Made by a program: the position numbers and the translations under genes. 64,000 bases of DNA from NCBI GenBank assembly GCA_022819645.1, contig JAJEGU010000083.1, positions 37,405 through 101,404 of the forward strand, written 5' to 3'. Shown here in pieces: positions 19,948-31,631 of this stretch. Positions within the stretch are counted from its first letter, which is position 1, and each line of letters opens with the position of its first letter. The notes beneath the pieces were generated by a model that ran no database searches, was not told the DNA's origin, and saw nothing but the letters and a program-made list of their open reading frames with translations. This DNA is from Pseudomonadales bacterium. GTDB lineage: Bacteria > Pseudomonadota > Gammaproteobacteria > Pseudomonadales > Pseudohongiellaceae.

Positions 19948-21683
19948 TACGGTTCAAATGGTCTGTATTCGATCAGGGTAGATTGACCGAGGATGTCCAA
20001 GATGGTCACCGACAATTCCGCGCCATGGGCATCCGTCAGCCGCATCGGCTTGCCGGGTCGAAACGGCACGGGTTGCTGCCGTCCTTCATCAATGGCGATG
20101 TTGTCAGCGTACAAATAGGTGCGGTCGGAAGTATCGCGTATCGGGTTCAGACGTCCGCGCAGGCCGGGCAGGTGTCCCGTACTCTGGGCAAAAATCGCCG
20201 CGCCTCCGGATTCGAGCGGTTCGAGTTCGAGCAGCAGGCCACCCCGATGGGGTGTCCATGCTCGTTCAAGCCCCGCGGTGTACCCCGGACTTGCGGCATA
20301 GATCGTCATCGGCAGGTTGGTCGTGTACAGATCCAGGGCCGCATCGCCGGACTCATCAGTCGTCGCCCGCACCCAGGTCTTGTTGGGAAAGAGGGCGAGA
20401 ACCTCGATTCCGGCGAGGGGCTCGCCTCCACAATGAACCGTGACGGTCGCATCGGCTGGAACCAGTTCCAGCTTCACAGCGGGAATGCGGAGCACCAGGC
20501 TTGATTCGTCAACCAAAGTATATTCCGGCGGCAAACCGGTGGCTTCCTGGGTTTCCTTGCGGATGATAGTGACACCATCCCCACGGCGTTCCATCAGATA
20601 CCTGCGATGATTCGAACCCGCCACATTCGCGACAGGGATGCGACCGAACACGGACGCGATCACTTCGTTGCGCGTGGCCTGACTGGCCTCCATGCTGTCA
20701 ATGGTCATGCCGTTCGGAAGCTGGCCGGGCGAATCGACCTCCAGGCGGTCTTTGAACATGGATAGCCGGATCCTCCGCGATGACATGGAGTAGTCGCGAT
20801 GTGCAACCGCGTTGACTACCGCTTCGAACACGGCGGCTTTGCTGTACTGGGGAACGTCTTCCCGTTCCGGAGTCTTGCGGGCGGAAACGCGCATATTGCG
20901 AACGACGAACTGGACTGCGTCCGCGATCTGCGCGGGGAGCGGTCCGCCGATTTCTTGCGCATCCAACTGTCCCGAGGAGCGATCCAATCCTCGATAATGC
21001 GTCGCCACGATGGTAGCTTGCGGCAGCCAGTCCTGCGGGGAATGAGCACAAAGCAGCAGGCCGGCCACGGTGGCCCGATCCACGCCCGTTTCATCCTGCG
21101 CCAGCAGGCGAAGATTCAGCAACCCTCGCCGCGGATCTCCTGCGGCAGCCACGCTCAGCAGTGGCTCCCACAGGCGCTCGCTCAGAGACTCGAAGCCGGT
21201 CTCGGGAACGAGCTGCTTGTCGAACCAGAGGTAACGGTTCTGTGCACGGTTCTGCGCCAACCTCAACCCTTCGTCTCTGCGCAGGCGTCGCTTGGTGGCA
21301 CCAACCCGGATGAATGCCTTCCCGCTCCGTTCATGCAGAGACTCGCCGCGGGGGACTACTACCAACAGGAATGCTCTGCCATCGAGTTCCCTGTGATGGA
21401 CGTCGATGCGCAGCGGTGGCTCAAGGACATCGGTACTGACCTCCACAAGAAGGTGGTCCAGCGTCACCATCTGTTCTCGGGACATGCCTTGGATTGTTCC
21501 GTCGTCGGACACTCCACAGAGCATAATCCCGCCGTCCGCATTGCCGAACGCGCCTAGTTCGTCCGCCCAATCGTCTCTGCGCGGGCTGGCCGGTGTGTCG
21601 CCACGGAACTCGATCTGCTTGAATTCCCACTGGCTGTCCTCGCCTAGACGGAGTTGGCGGCGGATGTCTTCGTCTTGGATCAT
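19947..21683 (-). CDS. Schlafen AlbA_2 domain putative ATP-binding protein inside the type I R-M operon
   Basis: 578 residues. Residues about 1-135 form an AlbA_2 (Schlafen-type) domain: [35 protein letters not shown] and [13 protein letters not shown]. The middle resembles the COG2865 helicase-related family with a GHKL-like ATP-binding region ([31 protein letters not shown]). After about residue 400 comes an extra C-terminal beta-sandwich region ([34 protein letters not shown]) resembling a carboxypeptidase-regulatory-like fold; I do not recognise the final 100 residues. It is joined to rhuM upstream and hsdR downstream by TAATG overlaps, so it is made with the R-M enzyme. Its job, perhaps control of restriction or a second defence effector, is unknown. 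Confidence 0.8.
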   Translation of the reverse strand: MIQDEDIRRQLRLGEDSQWEFKQIEFRGDTPASPRRDDWADELGAFGNADGGIMLCGVSDDGTIQGMSREQMVTLDHLLVEVSTDVLEPPLRIDVHHRELDGRAFLLVVVPRGESLHERSGKAFIRVGATKRRLRRDEGLRLAQNRAQNRYLWFDKQLVPETGFESLSERLWEPLLSVAAAGDPRRGLLNLRLLAQDETGVDRATVAGLLLCAHSPQDWLPQATIVATHYRGLDRSSGQLDAQEIGGPLPAQIADAVQFVVRNMRVSARKTPEREDVPQYSKAAVFEAVVNAVAHRDYSMSSRRIRLSMFKDRLEVDSPGQLPNGMTIDSMEASQATRNEVIASVFGRIPVANVAGSNHRRYLMERRGDGVTIIRKETQEATGLPPEYTLVDESSLVLRIPAVKLELVPADATVTVHCGGEPLAGIEVLALFPNKTWVRATTDESGDAALDLYTTNLPMTIYAASPGYTAGLERAWTPHRGGLLLELEPLESGGAAIFAQSTGHLPGLRGRLNPIRDTSDRTYLYADNIAIDEGRQQPVPFRPGKPMRLTDAHGAELSVTILDILGQSTLIEYRPFEP

Positions 21684-22195
21684 TACGCGACCCCCTTCAT
21701 AGCACGCTCGGCATCGCGAAGGCGGATTTCGTCGGACTTGAGCTTCGGCAGGAGAAGATCGCCGGTTTGGGTGAGGGCATGCGCCTCTTCGAGGCCCCGC
21801 TCGGCAAGCCGCCGCTCATTCATCGTGCAGCCGCTGACGAGATGCTCGCGCAAAGTGCGGGTGGCCCAAATACGGAACTGTGTGCCGCGCGGGGACTTCA
21901 CCCTGTAGCCGACAGAGATGATCATGTCGAGGTTGTAGTGATCCACATCCCTGGATACCCTTCGTCCGCCCTCGAATCGAACTTGTGCAAAATTTGCACA
22001 GGTTAACCCTGGGTCCAGTTCTTGTTCACGGTAGGCGTTGTGGATGTGACGGGCGATTACGGAACGATCCCGCCCGAACAGTTCCGCCATCTGCTGCCGG
22101 GTTAGCCAGACCGTCTCCCTGTCGAAGCGCACGTCCACGCACGCCTCGCCGTCCTCGGACTCGTAGACGACAACTTCACCACCGGGGGATGTCAC
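21683..22195 (-). CDS. RhuM-like protein with an HsdS-derived C-terminal tail
   Basis: 170 residues from a GTG start that overlaps the hsdS stop (GTGA). Residues about 8-135 match the RhuM ('virulence RhuM') family: RETVWLTRQQMAELFGRDRS, VIARHIHNAY, LDMIISVGYRVKSPRGTQFR and IWATRTLREHLVSG. RhuM proteins are usually about 300 residues or more; here the family part stops after RRLAERGLEEA. The last 29 residues ([24 protein letters not shown]) instead copy the end of HsdS ([24 protein letters not shown]). RhuM genes are often found in type I R-M operons and their function is not established. The tail may let the protein dock where HsdS does, or may be a recombination scar. Confidence 0.8.
   Translation of the reverse strand: MTSPGGEVVVYESEDGEACVDVRFDRETVWLTRQQMAELFGRDRSVIARHIHNAYREQELDPGLTCANFAQVRFEGGRRVSRDVDHYNLDMIISVGYRVKSPRGTQFRIWATRTLREHLVSGCTMNERRLAERGLEEAHALTQTGDLLLPKLKSDEIRLRDAERAMKGVA
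21710..21778 (-). repeat. 69-bp direct repeat, copy in rhuM 3' end
   Basis: About 58 of 69 bases equal those at 22219-22287 (my count by eye). It encodes the HsdS-like tail of the RhuM protein. Confidence 0.8.
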
Positions 22196-23414
22196 GCCAC
22201 AGCCTCGACTGCCTTTTCGGCATCGCGAAGGCGAATTTCGCCGGACATGAGCTTTGGGAGGAGGATGTCGCGGATTTGGATGAGGGCGCGGTTCTCCTCG
22301 GAATTGCGCCTCAGTAGCTGGAAAAGGGGCTTAACCACACACTCGAAAGCCGCAGACGTATTAAAGCCAGTGGCCGAAAACGGAATCATCTTGAGGTTCT
22401 TTTGGTTCAACTTCGGTTGAACTGCCCCTGTAACGTACGGTGCCACGTCCGTCTGTTGAAGGAAGCACAATAGCATTTCATTGGAAATGCCGTTTCCTTT
22501 GAGAACGTGGGCATGGTTGTTAACCCAAAATTGACCCCAGACGTATTGCGTAAAGGGTTTTCCGTTCGGTTTGGTGACTGAACCATCCTCGCCGAGAAGA
22601 ACATGGACGCCTTCGAACAAATAGTCATCCACGTAGTCCATCACTCCGGTTGCCCCGTGGTAGGGGTATGGTCCTTGGCGCCTTTTGCGCTCTCGGGAAG
22701 AGAGAGGGATCCGCTTTGAATCTAGGATTTCAATCCGTTCGCCAAGTAGCGAAACTGTCCACCCAACCGGCTTGTCCTTGTCGTCGAGCGCGTCGGGGAA
22801 CAGGTCCCAGAGTTCTGGAGCTAGGTATGGAGCGCGGCCTTCGACCTTCGCGCGGGTGGGCCCGAAATCGACGAACCAGTCCTTGAAGATCGCCCGCGCC
22901 ATCGCCTCCAGCGTCGCGCTCATGCGGTGGTTCAACTCAATCTTGTCGTCGAGAAGTCCAAGCAAAGCACCAATTCGTTCTCGCTGGCAGTCGCTGAATT
23001 CTGGAATCTTAAACTGAGCCAATGATTGCCAGTTGACTCTTTGCCTCCCGGAAGTTCCATTCATTTGTTGGATTGCAAACATGCGAAAGTCGGGCATTCG
23101 GGACAGGTAGTAAACGAAGCGCTCGTCTGCGGCGCGCATTGCCCGCATCACTATGAACTCTGTCGAGCCCTGAGCCAGACCTTCCCCTGGGAGATCCTTA
23201 ATCATCGCACCCTTCCCATTCTCAAGACAGGGTGTGATGCGTGCAAGTAACGTGTCCCCGTTTTTGAACTTGCTACCCGACCCACCCGCTTTCCGCAACT
23301 CGTATGTCTGAACGTCTCTGCCAGTTGTGGGCAGAGATGCCATTTGTACGAACGGTAGCTCCTTACCTCTCGGGATTCTGGTGCGCGGGTTGAAGTGAAG
23401 GATATCTGAAATCT

Positions 23415-23418
<4 letters not shown>
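22192..23418 (-). CDS. hsdS: Type I restriction-modification specificity subunit HsdS
   Basis: 408 residues, two target-recognition domains separated by conserved helices. First TRD: residues about 1-145 ([41 protein letters not shown]). Central spacer: [20 protein letters not shown] followed by [17 protein letters not shown]. Second TRD: from [15 protein letters not shown] through [37 protein letters not shown] and [13 protein letters not shown]. The distal spacer is [20 protein letters not shown]. It sets the bipartite recognition site for both methylation and restriction. The start is GTG 23418, overlapping the hsdM stop (GTGA). The 3' end is partly duplicated in rhuM. Confidence 0.94.
22219..22287 (-). 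repeat. 69-bp direct repeat, copy in hsdS 3' end
   Basis: Partner of 21710-21778, 509 bp away in the same orientation. Encodes the distal conserved helix of HsdS. Confidence 0.8.
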
Positions 23419-24956
<1,538 letters not shown>

Positions 24957-24959
24957 CAA

Positions 24960-25435
24960 GTGCTAACTCGTTCTTGTCCGTAAAGTCCTAACTGTCTGAC
25001 TTTTTTGTTGAAAATGTGTTGATACCGCTGGTAAGAAACCGGCATTTCGGGTATCTCTGCTTGGTCACGATGTCGCACAATCACCCACCAAAACGCCGGG
25101 AGGCTGCCATGCGACAGAAGCGCACGAAACAGATGAGTCTATACCAACCGCTGTCCGTGGACCATTTCCTGTGCCGGAATCCAGGGCCATCTTAAAGTCG
25201 CTGTTAACTCACCGGGCGCTTGACGGAAATTCCCGTTCTGAATTCCCGGCAGTTTATTGAGGAAAATTAGGCCGTTGGGGGTTTATGAACAAGATCTAAT
25301 TGAGTTCACAAATTTTTTGCAGGAAAACTACCTCATGTAACGAAGTATATCCGCATGTACGCAGGAATTCCCTGATGCCTGTGCAATAATCCGCCCATGA
25401 ATTTCGCAATCCTCCCCGGGCTCCGCGGCTGAATC
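24960..25435. other. Intergenic region between hsdM and rsgA
   Basis: AT-richer than the flanking core genes. It contains only the 28-codon transposase-like remnant at 25109-25195. It must hold the divergent promoters of hsdM and rsgA. No RNA gene or terminator is recognised. It marks the right edge of the defence island. Confidence 0.5.
25109..25195 (+). pseudogene. Possible transposase 5' remnant, 28 codons
   Basis: A strong ribosome-binding site (GGGAGG at 25098-25103) precedes ATG 25109. The peptide begins MRQKRTKQMSLYQPLSVDHF, which resembles the start of ISNCY-type transposases (MRQ-RT-Q-S pattern, from memory), then stops at 25193-25195. The rest of such a gene is not seen. If right, an insertion sequence once sat at the island border. 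Confidence 0.3.
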
Positions 25436-26383
25436 ATGCCGTCGGGGCGCAGACTCAGCAGGCAGCAGCAACGGCGCATTGCCGGGCGCAGGGAGGCCGC
25501 TTCCGGCGCGGGGCTCCCGGGAGTCATCATCAGCCATCTTGGCAAGCGGCTTGCGGTGGAAGGCGGATCCGGCGAGGTGGCGCTTTGCCACGCCAGGACC
25601 AATCTGCCGCCCCTGGTGACCGGGGACCGGGTCCAGTGGGAGCCCGATGCGCGTGGCGCGGGCGTTGTAATCGACCTGGTGCCGCGCCGCAATGCCTTTG
25701 GCCGGGCCGATGGCGGCGGTCGATTTCGCCCCATTGCCGCCAATATCGATATTGTGCTGACCATGTTCGCCACGGCGCCGGAAACCGAGATGAGCGTCAT
25801 CGATCGTTATCTGGTGGCCATTGAGAATCTCGGACTTGATTGTTTACTGGTATTGAACAAGATCGATCTGCCGCCGGTGGATCCGCCATCGCTGTCGCGC
25901 ATGAAGGAGATTTACCGCGAACTGGAACTCGAGTGGCTTGAAGTCTCGGCCTTGACCGGCGCGGGAGTGGAAGCCCTGGCGGACAGGCTCAAGGGGTTGA
26001 CCGCCGTGGTGGTGGGCCAGTCCGGAGTCGGCAAATCTTCATTGCTGAACCGGCTCGGCAAGCGGGAACTGGCGGAGACCGGCGCCCTCGACGCCTATCA
26101 GCGCAGCGGCGCCCATACCACCACCGCCGCCCGGCTGTTTCATTTGCCGGGGTTTGACCTGATCGATTCTCCCGGCGTGCGCGAGTTCAGCCTCGGGCAC
26201 TTGCAGGCGGAAGAGGTGGTCGAAGGCTTCGTCGAATTGAGGACTCTGGCTGAACAATGTAAATTCCGCGATTGTTCGCATCGGGTGGAACCGGGCTGCG
26301 CGGTGCTTGCCGCCGCCGAAACTGGCGCCATCAGCCGCGAGCGGCTGCGCAGCTATGGCCGGATTGTGGACAGCCTGCAATGA
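25436..26383 (+). CDS. rsgA: Ribosome small subunit-dependent GTPase A
   Basis: 315 residues. Circularly permuted GTPase that helps late 30S maturation. Order seen: OB-fold start (GDRVQWEPDARGAGVVIDLVPRRN would be the strand region), then LVLNKIDL (G4), EVSALTGAGV (G5), GQSGVGKSSLLN (G1, about 189-200), TTTAARLFHLPG (G2) and DSPGVREF (G3). The C-terminal zinc knuckle is CKFRDCSHRVEPGC. ATG 25436 gives the family N-terminus with a basic arm. In many gammaproteobacteria rsgA neighbours psd and orn; here psd follows after the sulfurtransferase gene while orn is elsewhere (13898). Confidence 0.96.
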   Translation: MPSGRRLSRQQQRRIAGRREAASGAGLPGVIISHLGKRLAVEGGSGEVALCHARTNLPPLVTGDRVQWEPDARGAGVVIDLVPRRNAFGRADGGGRFRPIAANIDIVLTMFATAPETEMSVIDRYLVAIENLGLDCLLVLNKIDLPPVDPPSLSRMKEIYRELELEWLEVSALTGAGVEALADRLKGLTAVVVGQSGVGKSSLLNRLGKRELAETGALDAYQRSGAHTTTAARLFHLPGFDLIDSPGVREFSLGHLQAEEVVEGFVELRTLAEQCKFRDCSHRVEPGCAVLAAAETGAISRERLRSYGRIVDSLQ

Positions 26384-26423
26384 GATTGTTTTGCCGCGAT
26401 GCCTGCCGGACAAGGCTTCTTAC

Positions 26424-27239
26424 ATGACCGAAGAACGACTGCCCCTGCTGCTGGAACCTGTGGATCTGGCGCCGTCGCTGCCGGACGAATCGCTGTTGCT
26501 GGTGACGGTCTGCCAGCCCCAGGCGTATCTGGCGCATCATGTGCCCGGATCGCTGCTGGTACAGCCCGGCGAACTCGTTTCCGGGATTGCCCCCGCCACG
26601 GGCAAGCTGCCGGAGGCGGAGTGCCTGAGCGCGCTGTTTTCCCGCCTTGGTCTCGACACGGATCGTCATGTCATTGCCATTGACGACGAGGGCGGTGGCT
26701 GGGCCGGACGGCTGATCTGGACCCTGGACGTGCTGGGCCACCGCCGCTACAGCCTGCTCAATGGCGGCGCGCTGGCCTGGGCTGCGGCAGGGCTGCCGCT
26801 GGAATCCGGACAAAGCCCGGAAACGGCCAAACCGTATCAGGCCCAAATCGACCGCGCGCCCATTGCCGACAAGCAACAGCTGCTCGACCAGCTCGACGAC
26901 CCGGACAGTATCGTCTGGGACGCCCGTTCGGCGGAAGAGTATCTCGGCCTGCGCGCCACCGCCCGCCGCAACGGGCACATCCCCGGCGCGGTCAATCTCG
27001 ACTGGCTCGAACTGATGGACCGGCACAATGATTTCCGCCTCAAACCCCTGCCCGAATTACGCCGGCGCCTGGAGCAACTCGGCATCGGGGCGGGCAGGAA
27101 AATCATCACCCACTGCCAGACCCATCACCGCTCGGGTCTGGCCTATGTGGTGGGCAAGGCGCTCGGGCTCGATATCCGCGCCTACGATGGCTCCTGGTCG
27201 GAGTGGGGCAATGCCGACGATACACCGGTGGAAATCTGA
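26424..27239 (+). CDS. Two-domain rhodanese-like sulfurtransferase
   Basis: 271 residues, two rhodanese modules. The N-terminal module (LLVTVCQPQAYLAHHVPGS, VIAIDDEGGGWAGRLIWTLD) lacks the catalytic Cys. The C-terminal module has DARSAEEYLG, GHIPGAVNLDWLEL and the active loop ITHCQTHHRSGLA with Cys in place. The loop differs from the CRxGx(R/T) loops of thiosulfate or mercaptopyruvate sulfurtransferases, so the donor is uncertain. It moves sulfur as a persulfide, probably in the cytoplasm, since no signal peptide is seen. The start at ATG 26424 avoids a 39-residue extension that overlaps rsgA. It precedes psd by 7 bp, likely in one operon. Confidence 0.88.
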   Translation: MTEERLPLLLEPVDLAPSLPDESLLLVTVCQPQAYLAHHVPGSLLVQPGELVSGIAPATGKLPEAECLSALFSRLGLDTDRHVIAIDDEGGGWAGRLIWTLDVLGHRRYSLLNGGALAWAAAGLPLESGQSPETAKPYQAQIDRAPIADKQQLLDQLDDPDSIVWDARSAEEYLGLRATARRNGHIPGAVNLDWLELMDRHNDFRLKPLPELRRRLEQLGIGAGRKIITHCQTHHRSGLAYVVGKALGLDIRAYDGSWSEWGNADDTPVEI

Positions 27240-27246
27240 CGCCGTC

Positions 27247-28077
27247 ATGCAGCGCCTGTTTGTTGCCCTGCAATACCTCCTGCCCCAGCGGCTGCTGACC
27301 CGTATCGCCGGCGCCCTGGCCCGCAATGAAACCCTGGCGGGATTGCTGATCCGGCTCTTTATCCGCCGCTACCGGGTGGACATGAGCGAGGCGCGCAATC
27401 CGGACCCGGCGAGTTACCGCAGCTTCGACGAGTTTTTTACCCGGCCGCTCAAGGCTGGCGCCCGACCGCTTGAACAGCAAGAGAGCGCGGTGCTCTGCCC
27501 GGCGGACGGCGTCCTCAGCCAATCCGGAACCATCGGCGAAACGCTGGTGCAGGCAAAGGGGATCGAATTCGACACCGCCCGCCTGCTCGGAGGGGATGAA
27601 TCCCTGGCCCGGGAACTGCCTGGCGGTCGCTTCATGACGATTTATCTGTCGCCCAGGGACTACCATCGGGTCCACCTGCCCCTGGCCGGCAAATTGCTGC
27701 GAAGCCGCCATATTCCGGGCAAACTGTTTTCGGTGAACGATGCGAGCACGGCTTTGATCCCCGGGCTGTTCTGCCGCAATGAAAGGCTGGTCAGCGTGTT
27801 CGACGGAGATTGCGGCCGCTTTGTACTCGTCATGGTGGGCGCCATGATCGTCGCCGGCATCCGCACGGTCTGGGATGAGGCGGGCTCCCCGCGCAAACCG
27901 GAACAATCATTCATGGACCGCGACCTGACCTTTGCCGCCGGAGAGGAAGTGGGCAGATTTCAACTCGGCTCCACGGTGATCCTGCTGTTTCCTCCCGGGG
28001 CGGTGGAATTCGAGGCTGGACTCGCGCCGGGAGACAGCCTGAGAATGGGCCGCGGCATCGGGAGAATAATCCAATGA
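27247..28077 (+). CDS. psd: Phosphatidylserine decarboxylase
   Basis: 276 residues, normal for the membrane-associated proenzyme that makes phosphatidylethanolamine. Diagnostic segments: [56 protein letters not shown] and the self-cleavage site LGST (in [13 protein letters not shown], near residue 243), where the Ser becomes the pyruvoyl group. The catalytic Asp of the cleavage triad (ADGV) and the His (DYHRVH) are present. ATG 27247 is used; the longer open frame overlaps the sulfurtransferase gene. Its stop overlaps the rpiA start (ATGA). Confidence 0.96.
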   Translation: MQRLFVALQYLLPQRLLTRIAGALARNETLAGLLIRLFIRRYRVDMSEARNPDPASYRSFDEFFTRPLKAGARPLEQQESAVLCPADGVLSQSGTIGETLVQAKGIEFDTARLLGGDESLARELPGGRFMTIYLSPRDYHRVHLPLAGKLLRSRHIPGKLFSVNDASTALIPGLFCRNERLVSVFDGDCGRFVLVMVGAMIVAGIRTVWDEAGSPRKPEQSFMDRDLTFAAGEEVGRFQLGSTVILLFPPGAVEFEAGLAPGDSLRMGRGIGRIIQ

Positions 28078-28760
28078 CACCGGATGAACTCAAGCAACAC
28101 GCGGCTGTGGCCGCATTGCGCTATATGGAACCGAAACTCGAGCGCGGCTCGATTCTCGGTATCGGCACAGGCTCCACCGTCAATCATTTCATCGCCTGCC
28201 TCGGCGAGCAGCGCGACCTGCGCGCGCGGCTCGAAGGGACGGTTTCCAGCTCGGAGGAGTCCGCCCGCAGGCTGAAGGCGCTCGGCATCGAGGTAATGGA
28301 CCTCAATACCGCGGGCAATGTGGATTTTTATGTGGACGGTGCCGACGAGGCCAATCACCACCTGCAATTGATCAAGGGCGGCGGCGCGGCGCTGACCCGG
28401 GAAAAGATTATTGCCGCCGCGGCGCGCGAATTCGTCTGCATCGCCGACGAATCAAAACTCGTGGCGGTGCTGGGCAGGTTTCCGCTGCCGGTGGAGGTGA
28501 TTCCCATGGCGCGCAGCCATGTGGCGCGTAAAATCGCGGCGCTGGGAGGCATGCCGGTGCATCGCGACGGCGTGACCACCGACAACGGCAACCAGATTCT
28601 CGACGTGCACAACCTGGATTTGCGCGACCCACGGGAAATGGAGTCGCAACTCGACCAGATCGCCGGAGTGGTGTGCAACGGTCTGTTCGTACGCCGACCC
28701 GCGAACCGGCTACTGCTCGCGGGGAACCACGGCGTTCGCACGCTGCTCCCCTCCATCTGA
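28074..28760 (+). CDS. rpiA: Ribose-5-phosphate isomerase A
   Basis: 228 residues. Interconverts ribose 5-phosphate and ribulose 5-phosphate in the pentose phosphate pathway. Family segments: [12 protein letters not shown] (phosphate loop), [36 protein letters not shown], catalytic region [18 protein letters not shown] and [10 protein letters not shown]. The start is ATG 28074 with GGGAG upstream, overlapping the psd stop by 4 bp, so it is translationally coupled to psd. A hairpin after the stop (28778-28814) probably ends this operon. Confidence 0.96.
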   Translation: MTPDELKQHAAVAALRYMEPKLERGSILGIGTGSTVNHFIACLGEQRDLRARLEGTVSSSEESARRLKALGIEVMDLNTAGNVDFYVDGADEANHHLQLIKGGGAALTREKIIAAAAREFVCIADESKLVAVLGRFPLPVEVIPMARSHVARKIAALGGMPVHRDGVTTDNGNQILDVHNLDLRDPREMESQLDQIAGVVCNGLFVRRPANRLLLAGNHGVRTLLPSI

Positions 28761-28777
28761 AAGCGGCAACAGGCCAA

Positions 28778-28814
28778 CCCGCGCACCCGCCAGATTGCAC
28801 TGGCGGATGCGGGC
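28778..28814. terminator. Likely shared terminator hairpin between rpiA and csp
   Basis: CGCACCCGCCAG pairs with CTGGCGGATGCG around ATTGCA, flanked by CCCG/CGGG. It lies between two convergent genes, so it may stop transcription from both sides. No long T-run, so the call is moderate. Confidence 0.55.
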
Positions 28815-28824
28815 CTGAGGCGAT

Positions 28825-29034
28825 TTACAGCGGAGTTACGTTTTCCGCCTGGGGACCTTTCTGGCCCTGGCTTACCTGCATGCTGACCCGCTGGCCCTCG
28901 TGCAGGGTACGGCGACCAGTGCCATTGATGGCGCTGAAATGTACGAAGACATCCTTTCCTTCCTGGCGCTCAATGAAGCCGAATCCCTTCTCATCATTGA
29001 ACCACTTTACTGTACCTTCGACTAGCTCTGACAT
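28825..29034 (-). CDS. Cold-shock domain protein (CspA family)
   Basis: 69 residues, a single OB-fold cold-shock domain that binds single-stranded RNA/DNA. RNP1 (KGFGFI) and RNP2 (DVFVHFS) are intact, preceded by [13 protein letters not shown] and followed by [16 protein letters not shown] 29034 gives the typical length; the open frame further upstream is not coding. The leader (29035-29160) can fold into at least two hairpins (for example GAATCGC/GCGATTC at 29062-29079), consistent with the long structured leaders of csp genes, but thermal control is not shown. Which csp paralogue it is cannot be told. Confidence 0.93.
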   Translation of the reverse strand: MSELVEGTVKWFNDEKGFGFIERQEGKDVFVHFSAINGTGRRTLHEGQRVSMQVSQGQKGPQAENVTPL

Positions 29035-29357
29035 ATCTCTCTCTTGAGTCCAAAAATTGGTGAATCGCCATTGCGATTCGGTTCTTCTCCCGCGAAATTC
29101 GCGCCGGAGCACCTTTCCCCTGACAGCCTTCGCTGTTGTTTCCCGCGATTTTATACTGAATCTGCGAGTCCCGGGGCAGACAATTATGGCAACGAATTGT
29201 TACAAACACCGAATTTTTCGAAGAAAAACCCGGGTTTTGCGACGGGGGCGCAATGATACTCTGATTGCCGCCGGATTGCTGCACATTTTGCGAAAAAAAC
29301 CAGCGGCGGTGCCGAGCCGCGCAGTTGCCGGGCGTCGTCGCGGCTGAACATGGCCAC
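29035..29357. other. Leader and promoter region of csp plus fba 3' region
   Basis: The minus strand carries TATAAAAT near 29150-29157, a candidate -10 box for csp, giving a leader of about 110 nt. The rest (29170-29357) holds the fba terminator. No gene is supported here. Confidence 0.45.
29293..29320 (-). terminator. Intrinsic terminator of the tkt-epd-pgk-fba cluster
   Basis: On the minus strand GCGGC and GCCGC form a short stem around an 8-nt loop, followed by a T-run of seven (29293-29299), 38 bp after the fba stop. The arrangement is that of a rho-independent terminator. Confidence 0.6.
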
Positions 29358-30404
29358 TCAGGCGCTGGCGTAGCGGATCGACATTTCCTCGAGATTGTAG
29401 ATCTTGCCGATGCGGTCGATCATGCCGGCGCAGCCGAATGATTCGAGCCGGGCCTTGACGATGTCGCGCATGGCATTCGTTGCCGGCGCGAGAAACTTGC
29501 GCGGATCGAATTCCGACCGGTTCTGGGCGAGGAAACGACGGATCGCGCCGGTTGAGGCAAGCCGCAGGTCGGTATCGATATTGACCTTGCGCACGCCATG
29601 GCGGATGCCTTCCTGGATCTCTTCCACCGGCACGCCGTAGGTTTCCGGAATTTCGCCGCCGAACTCGTTGATTACCTGGAGCCATTCCTGGGGTACCGAG
29701 GATGAGCCGTGCATCACCAGATGCGTTGCGGGGATTTTGGCGTGGATTTCCTTGATCCGGTCAATGGCGAGGATGTCTCCGGTGGGCGGGCGGCTGAACT
29801 TGTAGGCGCCATGGCTGGTGCCCACGGCGATGGCAAGCGCATCGACTCCGGTGGCCTCGACAAAGTCTTCGGCTTCCTGGGGATCGGTGAGCAATTGCTC
29901 CATGGTGAGCTTGCCCTCGGCGCCGATGCCGTCCTCTTCTCCCGCCATTCCCGTTTCCAGCGAGCCGAGGCAGCCGATCTCGCCTTCCACCGAAACTCCG
30001 CAGGCATGGGCCATTTCCACGGCCTGACGGGTGACGCGGACGTTGTACTCGAAATCCATCGGCGTCTTGCCGTCCTCACCGAGGGAGCCATCCATCATGA
30101 CCGAAGTAAAGCCAAGCTGGATCGAGCGCTGGCACACCGCCGGCGAGACACCATGATCCTGGTGCATGACGATGGGGATATGGGGGAACTCCTCCACGGC
30201 GCCCTGAATCAGGTGCCGCAGCAGATTGGGCCCGGCGTACTTGCGCGCTCCGGCGGAGGCCTGCAGGATCACGGGGCTGCTGACAGCATCGGCGCCCTGC
30301 ATGATGGCCCGCACCTGCTCCAGATTGTTGACGTTGAAAGCGGGCACGCCGTAGTCGTTCTCGGCGGCGTGGTCGAGCAGTTGTCGCAGTGTGATCAGGG
30401 CCAT
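29358..30404 (-). CDS. fba: Class II fructose-bisphosphate aldolase
   Basis: 348 residues, zinc-dependent aldolase of the Calvin-cycle/proteobacterial subtype. Signatures: [23 protein letters not shown] (zinc ligand His), [45 protein letters not shown] and [12 protein letters not shown]. It cleaves or forms fructose 1,6-bisphosphate in glycolysis and gluconeogenesis. ATG 30404 follows GGGAGGA. It is the last gene of tkt-epd-pgk-fba, the same order as in Pseudomonas, 32 bp after pgk, with an intrinsic terminator downstream. Confidence 0.97.
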   Translation of the reverse strand: MALITLRQLLDHAAENDYGVPAFNVNNLEQVRAIMQGADAVSSPVILQASAGARKYAGPNLLRHLIQGAVEEFPHIPIVMHQDHGVSPAVCQRSIQLGFTSVMMDGSLGEDGKTPMDFEYNVRVTRQAVEMAHACGVSVEGEIGCLGSLETGMAGEEDGIGAEGKLTMEQLLTDPQEAEDFVEATGVDALAIAVGTSHGAYKFSRPPTGDILAIDRIKEIHAKIPATHLVMHGSSSVPQEWLQVINEFGGEIPETYGVPVEEIQEGIRHGVRKVNIDTDLRLASTGAIRRFLAQNRSEFDPRKFLAPATNAMRDIVKARLESFGCAGMIDRIGKIYNLEEMSIRYASA

Positions 30405-30436
30405 GGTTCCTCCCGGGAAATGCTGATTGGCTGAAG

Positions 30437-31624
30437 TTAACGGATATTCGCCCTCTCGGCGAGAGCGGCAATGGCAGGCAGCGTGGCGCCTTGCACGGCT
30501 TCAAGAAAGGCGCCGCCGCCGGTGGACATAAAGGATACCCCGTCCGCTACATCGAACCGCTCGATGGCGGTAACGGTTTCGCCGCCGCCGGCAAGGCTGA
30601 AGGCGGGGCTTCGGGCAACGGCCCTGGCGAGGCTTTCGGTTCCGGCGGCAAAGGCGGGGAACTCGAACACGCCCATGGGACCATTCCAGAGGATGGTTCC
30701 CATGGCGGCGATCAACCCGGCATTACGGCGGACGCTTTCCGGGCCGATATCGAGAATCAGGTCGTCCGCGTCAACTTCATGGACGGCTTTCACCGTGGCC
30801 GGCGCAGCGGCGCTGAACTCCCCGGCCACGCGAACGTCAACAGGCAGGGGAATATCGACCTTGTCCATGAGTTCCCTGGCGATTCCCACAAGTTCGGTTT
30901 CGCATAGCGAGCGCCCCACGGGATGACCCGCGGCAAGCAGGAAGGTATTGGCGATGCCGCCGCCCACCAGCAGATAATCAGCCAGCCCGGACAGATTGCG
31001 CAACAGTTCCAGTTTGCCGGAAACCTTGGCGCCGCCGACAATGGCGAGCAAGGGCCTTGCGGGCTCGCTCATGGCCTGGGCGATGGCGTCGAGTTCCCGG
31101 CTGAGCAATGGCCCGGCGCAGGCGGTTTCGGCGATCCGCGCCACGCCGCTGGTGCTGGCCTGGGCGCGGTGGGCCGTGCCGAAGGCGTCCATGACGAATA
31201 CATCGCACAGCGCCGCATAGCTTGCCGCAAGCCCGGAGTCGGCAGACTTCTCGCCGCGGTTCACCCGCACATTCTCGAGCAGACAGACCCTGGCATCGGG
31301 CAGGACCGGGTCTGCATCCAGATAATCGACAAGCAGCGGTACCTCGGTCCCGAGCCATTGGGACAGCCGAGCCGCCACCGGCGCCAGGGAAAACTCCCCC
31401 TGGCTGGCGATCGGCTCGCCTTCCACGGGCCTGCCGAGATGGGACATGAGCAGGAGCCGTGCCGGATTGGCCGCCAGCACGGCTTCAATCGTGGGCAGGG
31501 CGGCGCGGATGCGGCTGTCGTTGACCACTTCTCCGGCGGCCAATGGCACATTGAAATCTTCCCGGATCAGTACACGCCTGCCGGCAAGTTCCACCTGTTC
31601 CATGCGCAGAAAGGAGTCGGTCAT
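30437..31624 (-). CDS. pgk: Phosphoglycerate kinase
   Basis: 395 residues. Transfers phosphate between 1,3-bisphosphoglycerate and ADP. Hinge-bending enzyme with N-domain signature REDFNVPL, substrate arginines around SHLGRP, and nucleotide domain segments [40 protein letters not shown] and [10 protein letters not shown]. The usual GGGAS is GGGAF here, a small variation in the P-loop region. ATG 31624 is the family start; it lies 7 bp after the epd stop, so pgk is cotranscribed with epd. Confidence 0.97.
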   Translation of the reverse strand: MTDSFLRMEQVELAGRRVLIREDFNVPLAAGEVVNDSRIRAALPTIEAVLAANPARLLLMSHLGRPVEGEPIASQGEFSLAPVAARLSQWLGTEVPLLVDYLDADPVLPDARVCLLENVRVNRGEKSADSGLAASYAALCDVFVMDAFGTAHRAQASTSGVARIAETACAGPLLSRELDAIAQAMSEPARPLLAIVGGAKVSGKLELLRNLSGLADYLLVGGGIANTFLLAAGHPVGRSLCETELVGIARELMDKVDIPLPVDVRVAGEFSAAAPATVKAVHEVDADDLILDIGPESVRRNAGLIAAMGTILWNGPMGVFEFPAFAAGTESLARAVARSPAFSLAGGGETVTAIERFDVADGVSFMSTGGGAFLEAVQGATLPAIAALAERANIR

Positions 31625-31631
31625 CGGTTTC

